Positions 16,344-26,246 of a DNA stretch of 64,000 nt are shown here, piece by piece. A program made the translations under genes and the position numbers. The notes under the pieces are model-generated. The model did no database searches and was not told the origin of the DNA. It worked only from the letters and a program-made list of their open reading frames with translations. Where the stretch lies: assembly GCF_000153025.1 (NCBI RefSeq), contig NZ_CH672429.1:1661070-1725069 (forward strand), read 5' to 3'. Position 1 is the stretch's first letter. Each line of letters opens with the position of its first letter. The stretch comes from Marinomonas sp. MED121 (lineage in GTDB: Bacteria; Pseudomonadota; Gammaproteobacteria; Pseudomonadales; Marinomonadaceae).

Positions 16344-18035
16344 ATGCTTAATCGTATTAAAATAATTCATAAAGTTTATTTCTTAGGGGCATCCCTCCTT
16401 TTTCTAATTTTGCTCGTTGGTTTTATTGGCCTAAAGCAAATGCAGGATATCGGTAACGAAATTATTGATATTGCCGAAATCGATATGCCATTGACCAACA
16501 AACTAACCGAGATAACTGAGCATCAGCTAGCTCAAGTGATCGAGTTAGAAAGATCAGTCTTATACGGTGTTTTGGCGCAAACTAATGCCAAGAAAAAAGA
16601 TGACATGATGATTCATGTGGACAAGATGAAAAAAATCTCATTAGAGATAGAGCATGAACTCGTTGAAGCGGATGAAATTCTCGTTGCAGGATTAGGCATT
16701 GCCCACACCCAAGAAGGCATTGATAAATTAAATTCCATACAAGCACAAATGCTGACTATAAACGAGCACTTTAAAGTAACTGAGCATGAATCGTTCGAAG
16801 TGGCAGACTTAATGGTTGCAGGCAATGTTGATGCCGCTCTGAAAATCTTGCCAACGCTTGAAAAACACCAAGACCAATTAGACAAAGAACTCATTGATAC
16901 CCTACATGATATTCAAGTATTTACCGCTAATGCAGCCCTAAAAGCTGAGCATGACGAAAAAACTGCGATTAACCAAATTGCTACCGTACTGATTTGCTCA
17001 GTTATTTTTGCCATCATTATCCCTATCCTAGTTGGTCGTTCAATCTCAAAGCCGATCAAGAATCTACAGGACAGATTAATTGATATTACCAAAGGGGAAG
17101 GAGACCTGACCCAACGTATTAATAGTCCAATGCAAGATGAGATAGGTACTGTATCTAAATACTTTGATAGATTTGTAGATCAGCTAGCAACATCCGTGAG
17201 AAATATCGCGCACTCATCGGTCGAATTAGAGAAATCCTCAAATAACTCATTACGTATTATCGAGGATACGCAAAACGCAATTAGAAACCAGCAAGGTGAA
17301 ACCTCAACAGTATCCAGTGCCATTTCTGAAATGAATACTGCGACACAAGAAGTCGCAATCAATACAGCGTCAGCAGCAGAGATAGCTGAAACCGTAAAAA
17401 ACAGTGTGGAAAAAGGTAAACGCTCTGCTGATGAAACCCAAGAGATCATTCGTGAAATGGCAGACGAAGTTACCCGTACCTCTAAAGATATCGAAACCCT
17501 GGCAAAAGAAACCGAGAGCATAGGTACCGTACTCGATGCCATTAGAGGTATTGCTGAGCAAACCAACCTCTTGGCATTAAACGCCGCGATTGAAGCAGCA
17601 CGTGCTGGTGAAACGGGACGAGGCTTCGCTGTAGTAGCGGATGAAGTAAGATCTTTAGCGCAAAGAACTCAAGAATCGACTGTCGATATTCAAGAGCTGG
17701 TTGAAAAACTACAAAGAGAAGCAAGCCAAGCGGTTTCGAGTATGCAAAATGGAAATACCAAAACAGAAGCCTGCTTAGCAAAAAGTACAGAGACAAGTCA
17801 TTCATTTGAAGAAGCGTATGAAGCCGTTAGTAGAATTTCTGACTTAAATACTCAGATCGCAGCTGCTGTAGAAGAGCAATCCCAAGTAACAGCAGAAATC
17901 ACAAACAACTTGCAAAATATTCAAGATATCTCAGTCAGTACAACCGAGGGCGCAGAGCAAGCAACAGCGTCAAATCAGCAAATTACCCAACAAGTGATTG
18001 AACTCAATAACAACATTCATCAGTTTAAAGTCTAA
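16344..18035 (+). CDS. Methyl-accepting chemotaxis protein
   Basis: A 563-residue inner-membrane chemoreceptor. TM1 is near residues 12-32, a helical periplasmic sensor domain of about 180 residues follows, and TM2 is near 210-232. A HAMP domain follows ([29 protein letters not shown]), then the cytoplasmic signalling domain. The signalling hairpin tip is present ([24 protein letters not shown] in part, then [18 protein letters not shown]). There is no C-terminal CheR-docking pentapeptide. Ligand unknown. Start at 16344 has AGAGG eight bases upstream; an earlier in-frame ATG gives an unlikely leader. Confidence 0.92.
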   Translation: MLNRIKIIHKVYFLGASLLFLILLVGFIGLKQMQDIGNEIIDIAEIDMPLTNKLTEITEHQLAQVIELERSVLYGVLAQTNAKKKDDMMIHVDKMKKISLEIEHELVEADEILVAGLGIAHTQEGIDKLNSIQAQMLTINEHFKVTEHESFEVADLMVAGNVDAALKILPTLEKHQDQLDKELIDTLHDIQVFTANAALKAEHDEKTAINQIATVLICSVIFAIIIPILVGRSISKPIKNLQDRLIDITKGEGDLTQRINSPMQDEIGTVSKYFDRFVDQLATSVRNIAHSSVELEKSSNNSLRIIEDTQNAIRNQQGETSTVSSAISEMNTATQEVAINTASAAEIAETVKNSVEKGKRSADETQEIIREMADEVTRTSKDIETLAKETESIGTVLDAIRGIAEQTNLLALNAAIEAARAGETGRGFAVVADEVRSLAQRTQESTVDIQELVEKLQREASQAVSSMQNGNTKTEACLAKSTETSHSFEEAYEAVSRISDLNTQIAAAVEEQSQVTAEITNNLQNIQDISVSTTEGAEQATASNQQITQQVIELNNNIHQFKV

Positions 18036-18058
18036 CACTTAAGGTTATTGATTTTTGG

Positions 18059-18084
18059 GCAGGCTTAACGGCCTGCTTTTTTTT
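18059..18084 (+). terminator. Terminator after chemoreceptor gene
   Basis: GCAGGC/GCCTGC stem with a 6-base loop followed by eight T residues. Confidence 0.88.
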
Positions 18085-18411
18085 GCCTCGATTTTCTGCT
18101 TCACCCCCCTCATCTCTTTAACCCATATGAGACAGCCATAAAGATATCAATAGAGAGATTTCATTATCTAAGCCGTCATCTAGACGCAAACAATTTAAAA
18201 AATGATCGGTTTATGTCAAATTTTGGCCGATCTAACATAGATAATGTTTATATCATTTCGTTCTGTTATTTACTAAAATCAATCGCTTTTTCGTTTTTAA
18301 TAAGCATTCATTTGAAATGCCGCAATGTGTCATGAAGACAAGAGTCGCGGTCACTCAGCCCTTATGATTTAAAAATCAAAGGGTCTATAACGATCTAGGT
18401 AAGAGGGATAT
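18085..18411. other. Leader of alkaline phosphatase gene
   Basis: A 327-bp gap with no plausible ORF. It holds a small inverted repeat, GATCGG/CCGATC near 18203-18230. I looked for a Pho box and found no convincing pair of CTGTCAT-like repeats. Confidence 0.35.
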
Positions 18412-19989
18412 ATGAACAAACTTAGTAAAGTATTTTTAACCACCACACTCGCTGCAACGCTGCCCATGACATCCGTTGCCGCAGAGATAAAAAATGTCAT
18501 CCTCATGATTGGCGATGGTATGGGGCCTCAGCAAGTGGGGTTATTAGAAACCTACGCCAAACATGCGCCAAGCTCTATTTATAAGGGACGTACAACCTCC
18601 CTAGCCCAACTGGCAAAAGAAGGTGTTATAGGCGCGTCTTTGACTAACCCAAGTGATGCGATTGTCGTTGACTCAGCGTGTTCAGCAACCCAACTTTCTA
18701 CCGGTATCTACACAGGTTCTGAAGTAATAGGGATAGATGCAGACGGCAACCATGTTGAGACCATACTCGAAAAAGCACAACGCCTTGGTAAAGCAACAGG
18801 GCTTGTATCCGATACTCGTCTGACCCATGCAACACCCGCTGCTTTTGCGGCTCACCAACCTCACCGTTCGTTAGAAAACGAAATTGCCGTAGATATGCTA
18901 GAAACCGGTGTTGATGTCATGTTATCAGGTGGTTTGCGCTATTTTATTCCGCAATCAACCAATGACAAAGGTGCGGTTTATAACCAGTTAAACGATATGA
19001 CTCAAGGCAGCGTTTACTTAAAATCTAAACGTAAAGACGAGCGTAATCTTTTGCTTGAGGCCCAAGATGCAGGTTACGACCTTGCCTTTAATCGCTCTCA
19101 GCTAACCGCACAATCAGGCGATAAGCTACTCGGTCTTTTTGCCTACTCTGGGATGGCTGATGGAACTGAACACCGCATCAAAAAAGATTCAGCTGAGCGC
19201 ACACAGCCAAGCCTAAAAGAAATGACAGAGAAGGCCCTATCGGTATTAGAAAAAGATGAAGATGGTTTCTTCCTCATGGTAGAAGGCGGTCAAATTGACT
19301 GGGCAGGTCACGCCAATGATGCCGGTACCATGCTCAATGAGTTGGTTAAATTTGATGAAGCCGTAGGCAGTGTTTACCAATGGGCTGCAGGCCGTGATGA
19401 TACGCTAATCATAGTCACAGCAGACCACGAAACAGGTTCATTTGGCTTTAGTTACTCATCTGACAATTTACCTGCAGCAGAAACACGCTCAGGTAAGGCC
19501 TTCGAGAATCGTGATTACAAGCCTAACTTCAATTTTGGTAGCTATAACATCCTAGATGCTTTGTATAACCAAAAAATGAGTTTCTATTCGATGACAAGCA
19601 AGTTTGGCAAGCTGGATAAAGCAGAGCAAACACCTGCTAATCTAGTGAAAATTGTCAACGAAAACTCGGATTTTAAAATTAATGAAGCCCAAGCTAAACG
19701 CATCATGATGGATAAACAAAACCCTTATCAAACAGAGGGTCACAAGTACTTATCAGCTAAACAAGTACCTGCTATTACCGATTTTGATGCTTTCTTTCCT
19801 TACAATGATAGGGGCAATCTAATGGGCCGTGAGCTTGCTACCGCACAGAATATTGTTTGGGGAACGGGTACACATACAGCCGTACCTGTGAACGTATTCG
19901 CTTGGGGACCTGCGAGTAAAATTTTACCTGTTTCATCAATATTGCATCATTCTGAATTAGGTCAATACATGAAGAATCAGATTCAATAA
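18412..19989 (+). CDS. Periplasmic/secreted alkaline phosphatase
   Basis: A 525-residue metal-dependent phosphomonoesterase that scavenges phosphate. A signal peptide ends near SVAA at residues 21-24. Zinc/magnesium motifs are MIGDGMGPQQ (first Asp), VDSACSATQLSTG (nucleophilic Ser), EGGQIDWAGHAND, TADHETGSFGF and GTHTAVPVNVFAWG. Long insertions between the conserved blocks and the overall length resemble marine Vibrio-type enzymes rather than E. coli PhoA; this comparison is from memory. ATG start after AAGAGGG. Own promoter and terminator; a single-gene unit. Confidence 0.93.
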   Translation: MNKLSKVFLTTTLAATLPMTSVAAEIKNVILMIGDGMGPQQVGLLETYAKHAPSSIYKGRTTSLAQLAKEGVIGASLTNPSDAIVVDSACSATQLSTGIYTGSEVIGIDADGNHVETILEKAQRLGKATGLVSDTRLTHATPAAFAAHQPHRSLENEIAVDMLETGVDVMLSGGLRYFIPQSTNDKGAVYNQLNDMTQGSVYLKSKRKDERNLLLEAQDAGYDLAFNRSQLTAQSGDKLLGLFAYSGMADGTEHRIKKDSAERTQPSLKEMTEKALSVLEKDEDGFFLMVEGGQIDWAGHANDAGTMLNELVKFDEAVGSVYQWAAGRDDTLIIVTADHETGSFGFSYSSDNLPAAETRSGKAFENRDYKPNFNFGSYNILDALYNQKMSFYSMTSKFGKLDKAEQTPANLVKIVNENSDFKINEAQAKRIMMDKQNPYQTEGHKYLSAKQVPAITDFDAFFPYNDRGNLMGRELATAQNIVWGTGTHTAVPVNVFAWGPASKILPVSSILHHSELGQYMKNQIQ

Positions 19990-20036
19990 GCCTATTGATT
20001 GGTTCTTTGATTGCCCATTAACTGGGCTAATTTCGC

Positions 20037-20067
20037 AAAAAAGGTCAACTCAGGTTGGCCTTTTTTT
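20037..20067 (+). terminator. Terminator after alkaline phosphatase gene
   Basis: GGTCAAC/GTTGGCC stem (one G-T pair) with a 4-base loop and flanking A6/T7 runs. Confidence 0.88.
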
Positions 20068-20222
20068 ATGCACAAGTTTTTTTCTATAGTCTATTCATAC
20101 CAATCACTTAGTATTAAAAATTCTTAAAAATATGGGTAATATAAAACTTGCTATTAAGCCTAAAGGTGGCTAAGTTCATATATATTGTTAATCGAATAAA
20201 CTTTTGTTAGAGAGACACCTTT

Positions 20223-21299
20223 ATGTCTGAACAAGAAACCAGAGTATTAACTGCCGTCAAAAAAAGCCCTTTAGCAACACAACAAGAGCTTGCGAATCAA
20301 TTAGGCATGAGCCGTGAGTCGGTGGCGGGGCATATTATGCGCCTCACCAACAAAGGCTTTATTCTGGGCAAAGGCTATATTGTCCCAGAAGATAACAATA
20401 TTGTTGTTATTGGCGGCTGTAACCTCGATATTTGTGGCCGCGCCATTAGCGCACTGCGTTTAGAAGATTCCAACCTAGGTCAAATCAGCCAAAGCCCAGG
20501 TGGCGTTGGGAGAAATATCGCAGAAAACCTCTCTCGACTTGGCCAAGATGTGTCACTTATCAGTGCCATAGGACAAGATAAATCTGGCGATTGGTTATTA
20601 GAACAATGTCGCAGCTCTGGTATCAATATGGATGCCGTAATTCGTCACCCTGATTTTGGCACCAGCACTTATTTAGCCTTAAATGATCCTCACGGTCAGC
20701 TAGTGGCAGCCGTATCTGATATGGCAATAATAAATACGCTAGACGGCACACAACTGAGCCATAAAAAGTCTTTACTCTTATCCGCACAAACCTTACTTAT
20801 CGAAGCTAACTTAAGTGAAGCTTGCATTGAGTGGCTTGCTCAACTCAATTGCCAAGGCAGCCTGTATGCAGATGCTGTCTCAGTGCAAAAGTCCGTTCGC
20901 TTAAAGCCCATTTTACACCGTCTCACAGGGCTTAAAGTCAATCGTGATGAAGCCAAAGCACTGACAGGCTTAGCGGATGCCAGTGATAAGGAGCTGATTC
21001 AAGCGCTACTAAAGGCGGGAGTGAAAAACGTACTTTTAAGCCTTGGCAATGAAGGTGTTATTTTTGCGAATCATAAAGAGCAAGCTTCCCACGGTATTTT
21101 TACTATCGATGCGGTAAGTGATACGGGTGCGGGTGATGCATTATTTGCAGGCTTTATTCATGCCCAACTCAATACATGGCCTATCGCACAATCCTTAGAG
21201 TTTGCCAGTGCTTGTTCAGCCATGACTTTAGAGTCGGATTCTGCCAACACACCAAATATTAGCCCCAAAAATATTGAAAAATGGATAGCCAATAAATGA
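20223..21299 (+). CDS. psuK: Pseudouridine kinase with N-terminal HTH
   Basis: Phosphorylates pseudouridine to pseudouridine 5'-phosphate. The 358-residue protein has an N-terminal winged-HTH segment (residues 1-55: TQQELANQLGMSRESVAGHIMRL) fused to a PfkB kinase domain starting at VVIGGCNLDICGR. The ATP/anion-hole motif DTGAGDALFAGF contains the catalytic Asp near residue 302. The last four bases overlap the start of psuG (ATGA), so the two are translationally coupled. The HTH suggests a regulatory side role, as in other PsuK-like fused kinases, but this is inference. Confidence 0.9.
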   Translation: MSEQETRVLTAVKKSPLATQQELANQLGMSRESVAGHIMRLTNKGFILGKGYIVPEDNNIVVIGGCNLDICGRAISALRLEDSNLGQISQSPGGVGRNIAENLSRLGQDVSLISAIGQDKSGDWLLEQCRSSGINMDAVIRHPDFGTSTYLALNDPHGQLVAAVSDMAIINTLDGTQLSHKKSLLLSAQTLLIEANLSEACIEWLAQLNCQGSLYADAVSVQKSVRLKPILHRLTGLKVNRDEAKALTGLADASDKELIQALLKAGVKNVLLSLGNEGVIFANHKEQASHGIFTIDAVSDTGAGDALFAGFIHAQLNTWPIAQSLEFASACSAMTLESDSANTPNISPKNIEKWIANK

Positions 21300-22210
21300 A
21301 ACAGTATTTAGATATTAGCCCAGAAGTGGCTGCAGCCCTTGCCAACAACCAGCCGGTTGTCGCACTAGAAAGTACGATAATTTCTCATGGTATGCCTTGG
21401 CCTCAAAATGCTGAAACAGCCAAAAAAGTAGAGCAAATTATTCGTGATAATGGGGCAGTTCCTGCCACTATCGCCATTCTAGATGGCCGTTTAAAAGCAG
21501 GCTTAAGCCATGATGAAATTGATACTTTAGGTCAGGCAGGTCTTTCTGTGATCAAGTGTTCTCGTCGTGATTTACCTTTTGTTGTGGCAACTAAACAACA
21601 TGGAGCAACCACAGTAGCGGCAACCATGATAGTCGCTGCCATGGCCGGTATTAACGTCTTTGCCACGGGCGGCATTGGTGGTGTGCACCGTGGAGCACAA
21701 ACCAGCTTTGATATTTCTGCTGACTTACAAGAGCTGGCTAAAACCAATGTGGCTGTTGTCTGTGCTGGGGCGAAATCTATTCTAGACCTTGGCCTTACCC
21801 GTGAGTATTTAGAAACCCAAGGTGTGCCTGTTCTAGGTTATAACACAGACAAGTTGCCTGCGTTTTACACCCGAGAAAGTGATTACACGGTCGATTACAA
21901 CCTAACAAATGCAACGCAAATTGCTGATTTCCTTAAAGCAAAATGGGATATGAAACTAGCAGGTGGCGTGGTCGTGACTAACCCTATCCCCCATGAATTT
22001 GCGATGGATAAAAACGCAATCGACAAGGCAGTAGAACAAGCACTCGCGGAATCCGTCGAACAAAATATTGGTGGTAAAGAGTCAACGCCATTTTTACTTG
22101 CCCGTGTTGCTGAATTAACAGGCGGAAACAGTCTTGCCAGCAATATAGAGTTAGTATTTAACAATGCTAAGCTCGCGGCTAAAATCGCGTCTGATTTGGT
22201 CAAAGACTAA
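21296..22210 (+). CDS. psuG: Pseudouridine-5'-phosphate glycosidase
   Basis: Cleaves the C-C glycosidic bond of pseudouridine 5'-phosphate to uracil and ribose 5-phosphate. The 304-residue enzyme shows ALESTIISHGMPWPQN with the catalytic Glu near residue 25, and VVCAGAKSILDLGLT with the Schiff-base Lys near residue 160. The FATGGIGGVHRGA phosphate-binding loop and TNPIPHEFAM are also present. Encoded with psuK as a two-gene operon; no pseudouridine transporter gene is adjacent. Confidence 0.95.
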   Translation: MKQYLDISPEVAAALANNQPVVALESTIISHGMPWPQNAETAKKVEQIIRDNGAVPATIAILDGRLKAGLSHDEIDTLGQAGLSVIKCSRRDLPFVVATKQHGATTVAATMIVAAMAGINVFATGGIGGVHRGAQTSFDISADLQELAKTNVAVVCAGAKSILDLGLTREYLETQGVPVLGYNTDKLPAFYTRESDYTVDYNLTNATQIADFLKAKWDMKLAGGVVVTNPIPHEFAMDKNAIDKAVEQALAESVEQNIGGKESTPFLLARVAELTGGNSLASNIELVFNNAKLAAKIASDLVKD

Positions 22211-22234
22211 CGCTTAAGCAATTATCTTAAAATG

Positions 22235-22270
22235 AAAAAGGCGCCCCACTTTATGGAAGGCGCCTTTTTT
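22235..22270. terminator. Terminator between psuG and rlmF
   Basis: AAAAAGGCGCC and GGCGCCTTTTT form an 11-bp stem with a 13-base loop; A- and T-runs on both sides. Confidence 0.9.
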
Positions 22271-22288
22271 TATATGTTTCAACTTGTG

Positions 22289-22353
22289 TGCTTATTTCCA
22301 GTGCTTATTTCCAGTGCTTAGTTCCAGTGCTTAGTTCCAGTGCTTACTTCCAG
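22289..22353. repeat. 13-bp tandem repeat, five copies, overlapping rlmF 3' end
   Basis: Units TGCTTATTTCCAG, same, TGCTTAGTTCCAG, same, TGCTTACTTCCAG run without gaps. The last unit contains the rlmF stop codon and its final codons, so the array looks like an expansion from the gene end into the downstream gap. Because 13 is not a multiple of three, expansion does not extend the protein. Confidence 0.9.
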
Positions 22354-23327
22354 TAAGTATCCGCCCAATAATCTCTCTGGTCTGGCATTAAAAAAGTCCA
22401 AGCCACAAAACGGCTGACCTTTTGACCCTGCGCCATTTCTACCGTTTTCACCTCTTGAGCACCAACCTGCTTTAACCTGCGATAAATGCTCGTTAAATTT
22501 GCTTGTTTAGAGACTAGGCTAGTGAACCAATAACACCTTTCACCGAATGCCACACTTTGCTCTATCATGTCATTGATAAAGCGCTCTTCTCCACCGTCAC
22601 ACCAAAGCTCATTATCTTGTCCACCAAAGTTAAGACCTTGCTTATTGGGGGCTTTAGCGTCTGAGTTTAAGCCTTTCCATTTGCGTTGTGATTCGGCTTG
22701 CATCTTGGCATTAGAGCTATGAAAAGGTGGGTTACATAAGGTTAAATCAAACCTTTCATCGTCTTTCCAAATACCTTTAAACATCTGCTGATTTGATGAC
22801 TGTAGACGACAAACTATACTGCCCTTCAAACAGGCATTCGACATGACAATGGCACGTGCGGTTTCTATCGCTACGTTATTAATATCACTGCCGACAAAGT
22901 GCCATTGGTATTCCCTATGACCAATAATAGGGTAAACACAATTTGCTCCAACACCAATATCCAAAGCCTTAATACCCTTGCCTCGAGGAATGTCTCCTTG
23001 ATTACTTGCAGAAAGAAGGTCAGCTAGATGGTGAATATAGTCCGCTCGTCCAGGAATAGGAGGACAAAGGTAACCTGGCGGGATATCCCAAAAACTCACC
23101 CCATAAAAATGGTTCAACAAAGCACGGTTAAGGGCTTTAACCGCATCTGCATCGGCAAAATCAATGGATTCGTTACCAAACTTATTCTTTCTAATAAAAG
23201 GGGCTAATTCGGCACTCGAGTCAGCAAGTAAAGCAAAATCATACCTTGCCCTATGGGGATTACGAGGATGTAACTCGAGCTTTTGATTGCGAGAGCCACG
23301 TTTAGCTTGATGTTTAACTTTGGTCAT
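22344..23327 (-). CDS. rlmF: 23S rRNA adenine-1618 N6-methyltransferase
   Basis: Methylates A1618 of 23S rRNA using S-adenosylmethionine. The 327-residue protein has a basic N-terminus, the family start LHPRNPHRARYDFALL, an SAM-binding region KALDIGVGANCVYPIIG near residue 115, and the catalytic NPPFHSS near residue 200. Its stop codon falls inside a 13-bp tandem array. Converges with psuG. Confidence 0.93.
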   Translation of the reverse strand: MTKVKHQAKRGSRNQKLELHPRNPHRARYDFALLADSSAELAPFIRKNKFGNESIDFADADAVKALNRALLNHFYGVSFWDIPPGYLCPPIPGRADYIHHLADLLSASNQGDIPRGKGIKALDIGVGANCVYPIIGHREYQWHFVGSDINNVAIETARAIVMSNACLKGSIVCRLQSSNQQMFKGIWKDDERFDLTLCNPPFHSSNAKMQAESQRKWKGLNSDAKAPNKQGLNFGGQDNELWCDGGEERFINDMIEQSVAFGERCYWFTSLVSKQANLTSIYRRLKQVGAQEVKTVEMAQGQKVSRFVAWTFLMPDQRDYWADTYWK

Positions 23328-23704
23328 AAATGCATCAATAACAATAAGAAAGGCCTAGTATAACCTATCAGCCACCTTCCATGCAGACTATAAAAAAACC
23401 CGTTAGTTTACCTATTAGGCTAAATCAGTGTATTTCGCTTGTCTTCAAACTCACACCTTAAAGCGACAAATTTACCTCCAGTTTTTAGCGCATAAAAAAG
23501 CCTGTTAATAGAAAACTATATGGCTGTTTTTACCTTGGTACTAAGCCGTGTAAAGTCATAAAAATCGAGCGCTGGCTAACAGTTAATTCCTATTAGCCTT
23601 ATTAATAAATTTTTCGCCTTAAACGAGGCAATTTATTCATATACCCTCTAGACTAAAGCTGAAGATAACTCTTACATATCAAGCTCTAAAAGGAGAAAAA
23701 GTGT
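23328..23704. other. Gap between rlmF and CBS gene
   Basis: A 377-bp stretch that should hold two divergent promoters. I see no ORF with a ribosome site and only weak hairpins (GGCTAA/TTAGCC near 23573-23600). Confidence 0.35.
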
Positions 23705-24118
23705 ATGAAAGAGACATTACAAATAAGAGATATAATGTCTAGAGATGCTTATTATGTGACACAGCAAACCAGCATTAATGATCTCATTCAAGGTTTAACA
23801 AGACACAAGCTATCCGGCGCACCTGTGGCAGATAAATATGGGAATTTAATTGGCTTCGTCTCTGAACAAGATGTGCTGCCGCAATTGATGCAAAATGCTT
23901 ACTACTGTAATCAGCCAAATTCAATTGAAACTGTGATGCAAACAGACGTACTCAGTGTGAAGCCAAGCGATACGGTAATGACATTGGCCAAGATGATGTT
24001 AGACAGAAAGCCCAAGGTTTATCCTGTGGTGGAAGACAGACGCATCATTGGCATAGTCACAAGGCATCAAATAGCAATGGCTTTGATAGATAGCCAAAAG
24101 GATTGTGTGCCGGTTTAA
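23705..24118 (+). CDS. CBS-domain protein
   Basis: A 137-residue protein made of two CBS motifs forming one Bateman module (IRDIMSRDAYYVTQQTSINDLI; then ETVMQTDVLSVKPSDTVMTLAKMMLD). CBS pairs bind adenine nucleotides; no catalytic domain is attached, so it may regulate a partner. ATG start after AAAAGGAG. Its last four bases overlap the stop end of the convergent downstream gene. Confidence 0.88.
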   Translation: MKETLQIRDIMSRDAYYVTQQTSINDLIQGLTRHKLSGAPVADKYGNLIGFVSEQDVLPQLMQNAYYCNQPNSIETVMQTDVLSVKPSDTVMTLAKMMLDRKPKVYPVVEDRRIIGIVTRHQIAMALIDSQKDCVPV

Positions 24119-24465
24119 ACAGCCCAAAATGGATACAGGGTTAAACCCAGTACAAAGACAATCGCCACCAAAGTAAATAAAAACTCAACCGGATTATGGC
24201 GGCATTGTCGCCATAAAGAAGGTAATACACCGATATCAGGTATGTTTGCCTGATAAGCTTCTCTGCGCACTTTTTGATCTGCTTCAATCAGTGCTCTGGC
24301 TTTTTCATAATCCTCATTATGCCTTACCCAAATAGCGGCTAGGGAAATCTGCCAACGACCCGCCGTGGTTTCATAAAACTCAATCTCATTCTCCATTAGC
24401 AAACTACGGATATCGCTTGCTTCATCCTCTTGTACATATTTTAGAGAGAAGATTATTTTGGCCAT
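24115..24465 (-). CDS. Small membrane-anchored protein, DUF6164-like
   Basis: A 116-residue protein. The soluble N-terminal half (AKIIFSLKYVQEDEASDIRSLL, FYETTAGRWQISLAAIW) resembles the DUF6164 / DUF2007-like sensor fold, and a single transmembrane helix occupies about residues 93-113. Function unknown. The family name is from pattern memory and should be checked. It overlaps the CBS gene end-to-end by four bases. Confidence 0.65.
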   Translation of the reverse strand: MAKIIFSLKYVQEDEASDIRSLLMENEIEFYETTAGRWQISLAAIWVRHNEDYEKARALIEADQKVRREAYQANIPDIGVLPSLWRQCRHNPVEFLFTLVAIVFVLGLTLYPFWAV

Positions 24466-24560
24466 TAACCCTATTCCTTCGACTGCATGCTAAGGCGCCC
24501 ATAATAAGCAAAAGCCTCTTATAAAGGTATCTCTAAACATTCGATTCCAATGGAAAAACG

Positions 24561-24592
24561 TAAAAAAGCCCCATAACACTCATGCTATGGGG
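24561..24592 (-). terminator. Terminator after catalase gene
   Basis: GCCCCATA/TATGGGGC stem with a 10-base loop; on the minus strand it is followed by six T residues. Confidence 0.88.
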
Positions 24593-24610
24593 CGTTCAAA
24601 ACCGTTAGTT

Positions 24611-26092
24611 TTAGTTTAGTAAGGCTGCAACCGCATCCGCATAAGCCTGATCCGCTTTGGCAAGTTGTGCCAACATACGCGCTTGAATCGACGCATTAGC
24701 TTGGGATAAGCCACCAGCAATATTATTCGCCAACTGGGCTTGTTGATCCGCACTCATTAAGCGGAACAAGTCACCAGCTTGAGAGTAATAGTCTTCTTCA
24801 TCTTGGCTATGAGCCCCAATCCAAGCATCTTCCAATACTGGCATCATAGGCGCTTGTAAACTGGCATTGGGTTTTGGCTCATTGGCTCTGTCATTAGGAT
24901 AGAAATTCACCTCAGGCTGTGATCCGTGACCATAAGGACAAGCACTCGCCCCTGCATTAACGCCAGCATGCGCCCCATCTCTTTGGTAATGATTCACCGG
25001 GCATTTAGGCGCATTAACCGGAATATGGCTAGCATGAGTACCAACACGATATCTATGGGCATCTTGATAAGCGAGCAATCTTGCTTGTAGCATCTTATCA
25101 GGAGACGCACCTATGCCAGGTACTAGGTTACTTGGGGCAAAGGTTGCTTGTTCAGTCTCAGCAAAGTAGTTATCCACATTACGATTAAGCTCTAGTTTAC
25201 CCACTTCAATCAAGGGCACATCAGCATGTGGCCAAACCTTAGTCAGGTCAAAAGGATTAATCGCAAAGTTAGCCGCTTGGGTCTCTGTCATCACCTGTAG
25301 CTTGACTGTCCAACTCGGAAAATCACCGATATCAATGGCTTCAACTAAATCCTGCTGGGCACCATGGGCAGGTTTTAAAGCGGCCTCTTCTTCCGTTAAT
25401 GTCTTCACTCCCTGATCTGTTTTCAAGTGCCACTTAACCCAGACTCTTTCACCTTCTTGGTTCCAAAAGCTCAAGGTATGAGAGCCAAAGCCGTGCATGT
25501 GCCTTAAGCTTGCTGGTATTCCTCGGTCTGACATCAAGATGGTCATTTGATGCAAGGATTGAGGGTGATTTGCCCAGAACTCAAACATATTGGACGGGTT
25601 AGGCAAGTTAGTTCGCGCATCCTTTTTTTGCGAATGAATAAAGTCAGGAAACTTAATCGGATCATTCAAAAAGAAAACAGGTGTATTATTGCCCACTAGA
25701 TCGAAATTACCTTCTTGGGTATAGAATTTAACAGCAAAGCCCCTTGGGTCACGGGCATAATCGGAAGAGTCTTGACCACCGCCAACCGTCGAGAAACGAA
25801 CAAAGACAGGAGTCTGCTGACCTTCGCTTTGCAGGAAGTTTGCTATGGTTAAATCAGAGAGACTCTTACTGAGTGTAAAGGTGCCATAAGCGCCTGTACC
25901 ACGGGCATGAACAACACGCTCAGGTAACCTTTCACGGTTAAAATGCGCTAGCTTTTCAAACAAATAATGATTATCAAAAGTTAGAGGGCCGCGAGAGCCC
26001 ACGCTTATACTATTATTATCATCCGCCACTGGCGCACCATTGGCTGAGGTTAGTGGTACCTGGACACTGTGTGACTTGTTTTTATCTTGCAT
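24611..26092 (-). CDS. katA: Heme catalase
   Basis: Decomposes hydrogen peroxide. The 493-residue monofunctional catalase has the active-site His in ERVVHARGTGAYG (near residue 56), the Asn in FDLVGNNTPVFF, and the heme-ligand Tyr in ARLLAYQDAHRYRVG. It is small-subunit type; no C-terminal flavodoxin-like domain. The start at 26092 has AAGGTGG eight bases upstream, preferred over a GTG four codons earlier. No oxyR is adjacent. The symbol follows the small-subunit family and is not certain. Confidence 0.93.
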   Translation of the reverse strand: MQDKNKSHSVQVPLTSANGAPVADDNNSISVGSRGPLTFDNHYLFEKLAHFNRERLPERVVHARGTGAYGTFTLSKSLSDLTIANFLQSEGQQTPVFVRFSTVGGGQDSSDYARDPRGFAVKFYTQEGNFDLVGNNTPVFFLNDPIKFPDFIHSQKKDARTNLPNPSNMFEFWANHPQSLHQMTILMSDRGIPASLRHMHGFGSHTLSFWNQEGERVWVKWHLKTDQGVKTLTEEEAALKPAHGAQQDLVEAIDIGDFPSWTVKLQVMTETQAANFAINPFDLTKVWPHADVPLIEVGKLELNRNVDNYFAETEQATFAPSNLVPGIGASPDKMLQARLLAYQDAHRYRVGTHASHIPVNAPKCPVNHYQRDGAHAGVNAGASACPYGHGSQPEVNFYPNDRANEPKPNASLQAPMMPVLEDAWIGAHSQDEEDYYSQAGDLFRLMSADQQAQLANNIAGGLSQANASIQARMLAQLAKADQAYADAVAALLN

Positions 26093-26246
26093 AACTTTTC
26101 CCACCTTACTGATACGTTAATTGAGTGTTAGCAAACCAGATAAGCCCTGATGCGCTTCGACTCAATAACTATAAGAGGAAATAATAAATAGATAAAATTG
26201 ATTATATAAATACGATCGATAGCAAAAAACTAAAAGCCCTTGTTAG

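Noticed and set aside
17180-17805. Several minus-strand frames of 60-130 codons within the chemoreceptor gene
   Set aside because: They mirror the codon pattern of a well-supported gene and have no domain features.
18300-18411. Pho box upstream of alkaline phosphatase
   Set aside because: A TGTCAT is present near 18328 but the second half-site at the required spacing is not; too weak to list.
20223-20390. psuK N-terminal HTH as evidence of a separate regulator gene fused by frameshift
   Set aside because: The HTH and kinase are in one clean frame, and HTH-PfkB fusions of this kind are common, so no error or novelty is implied.
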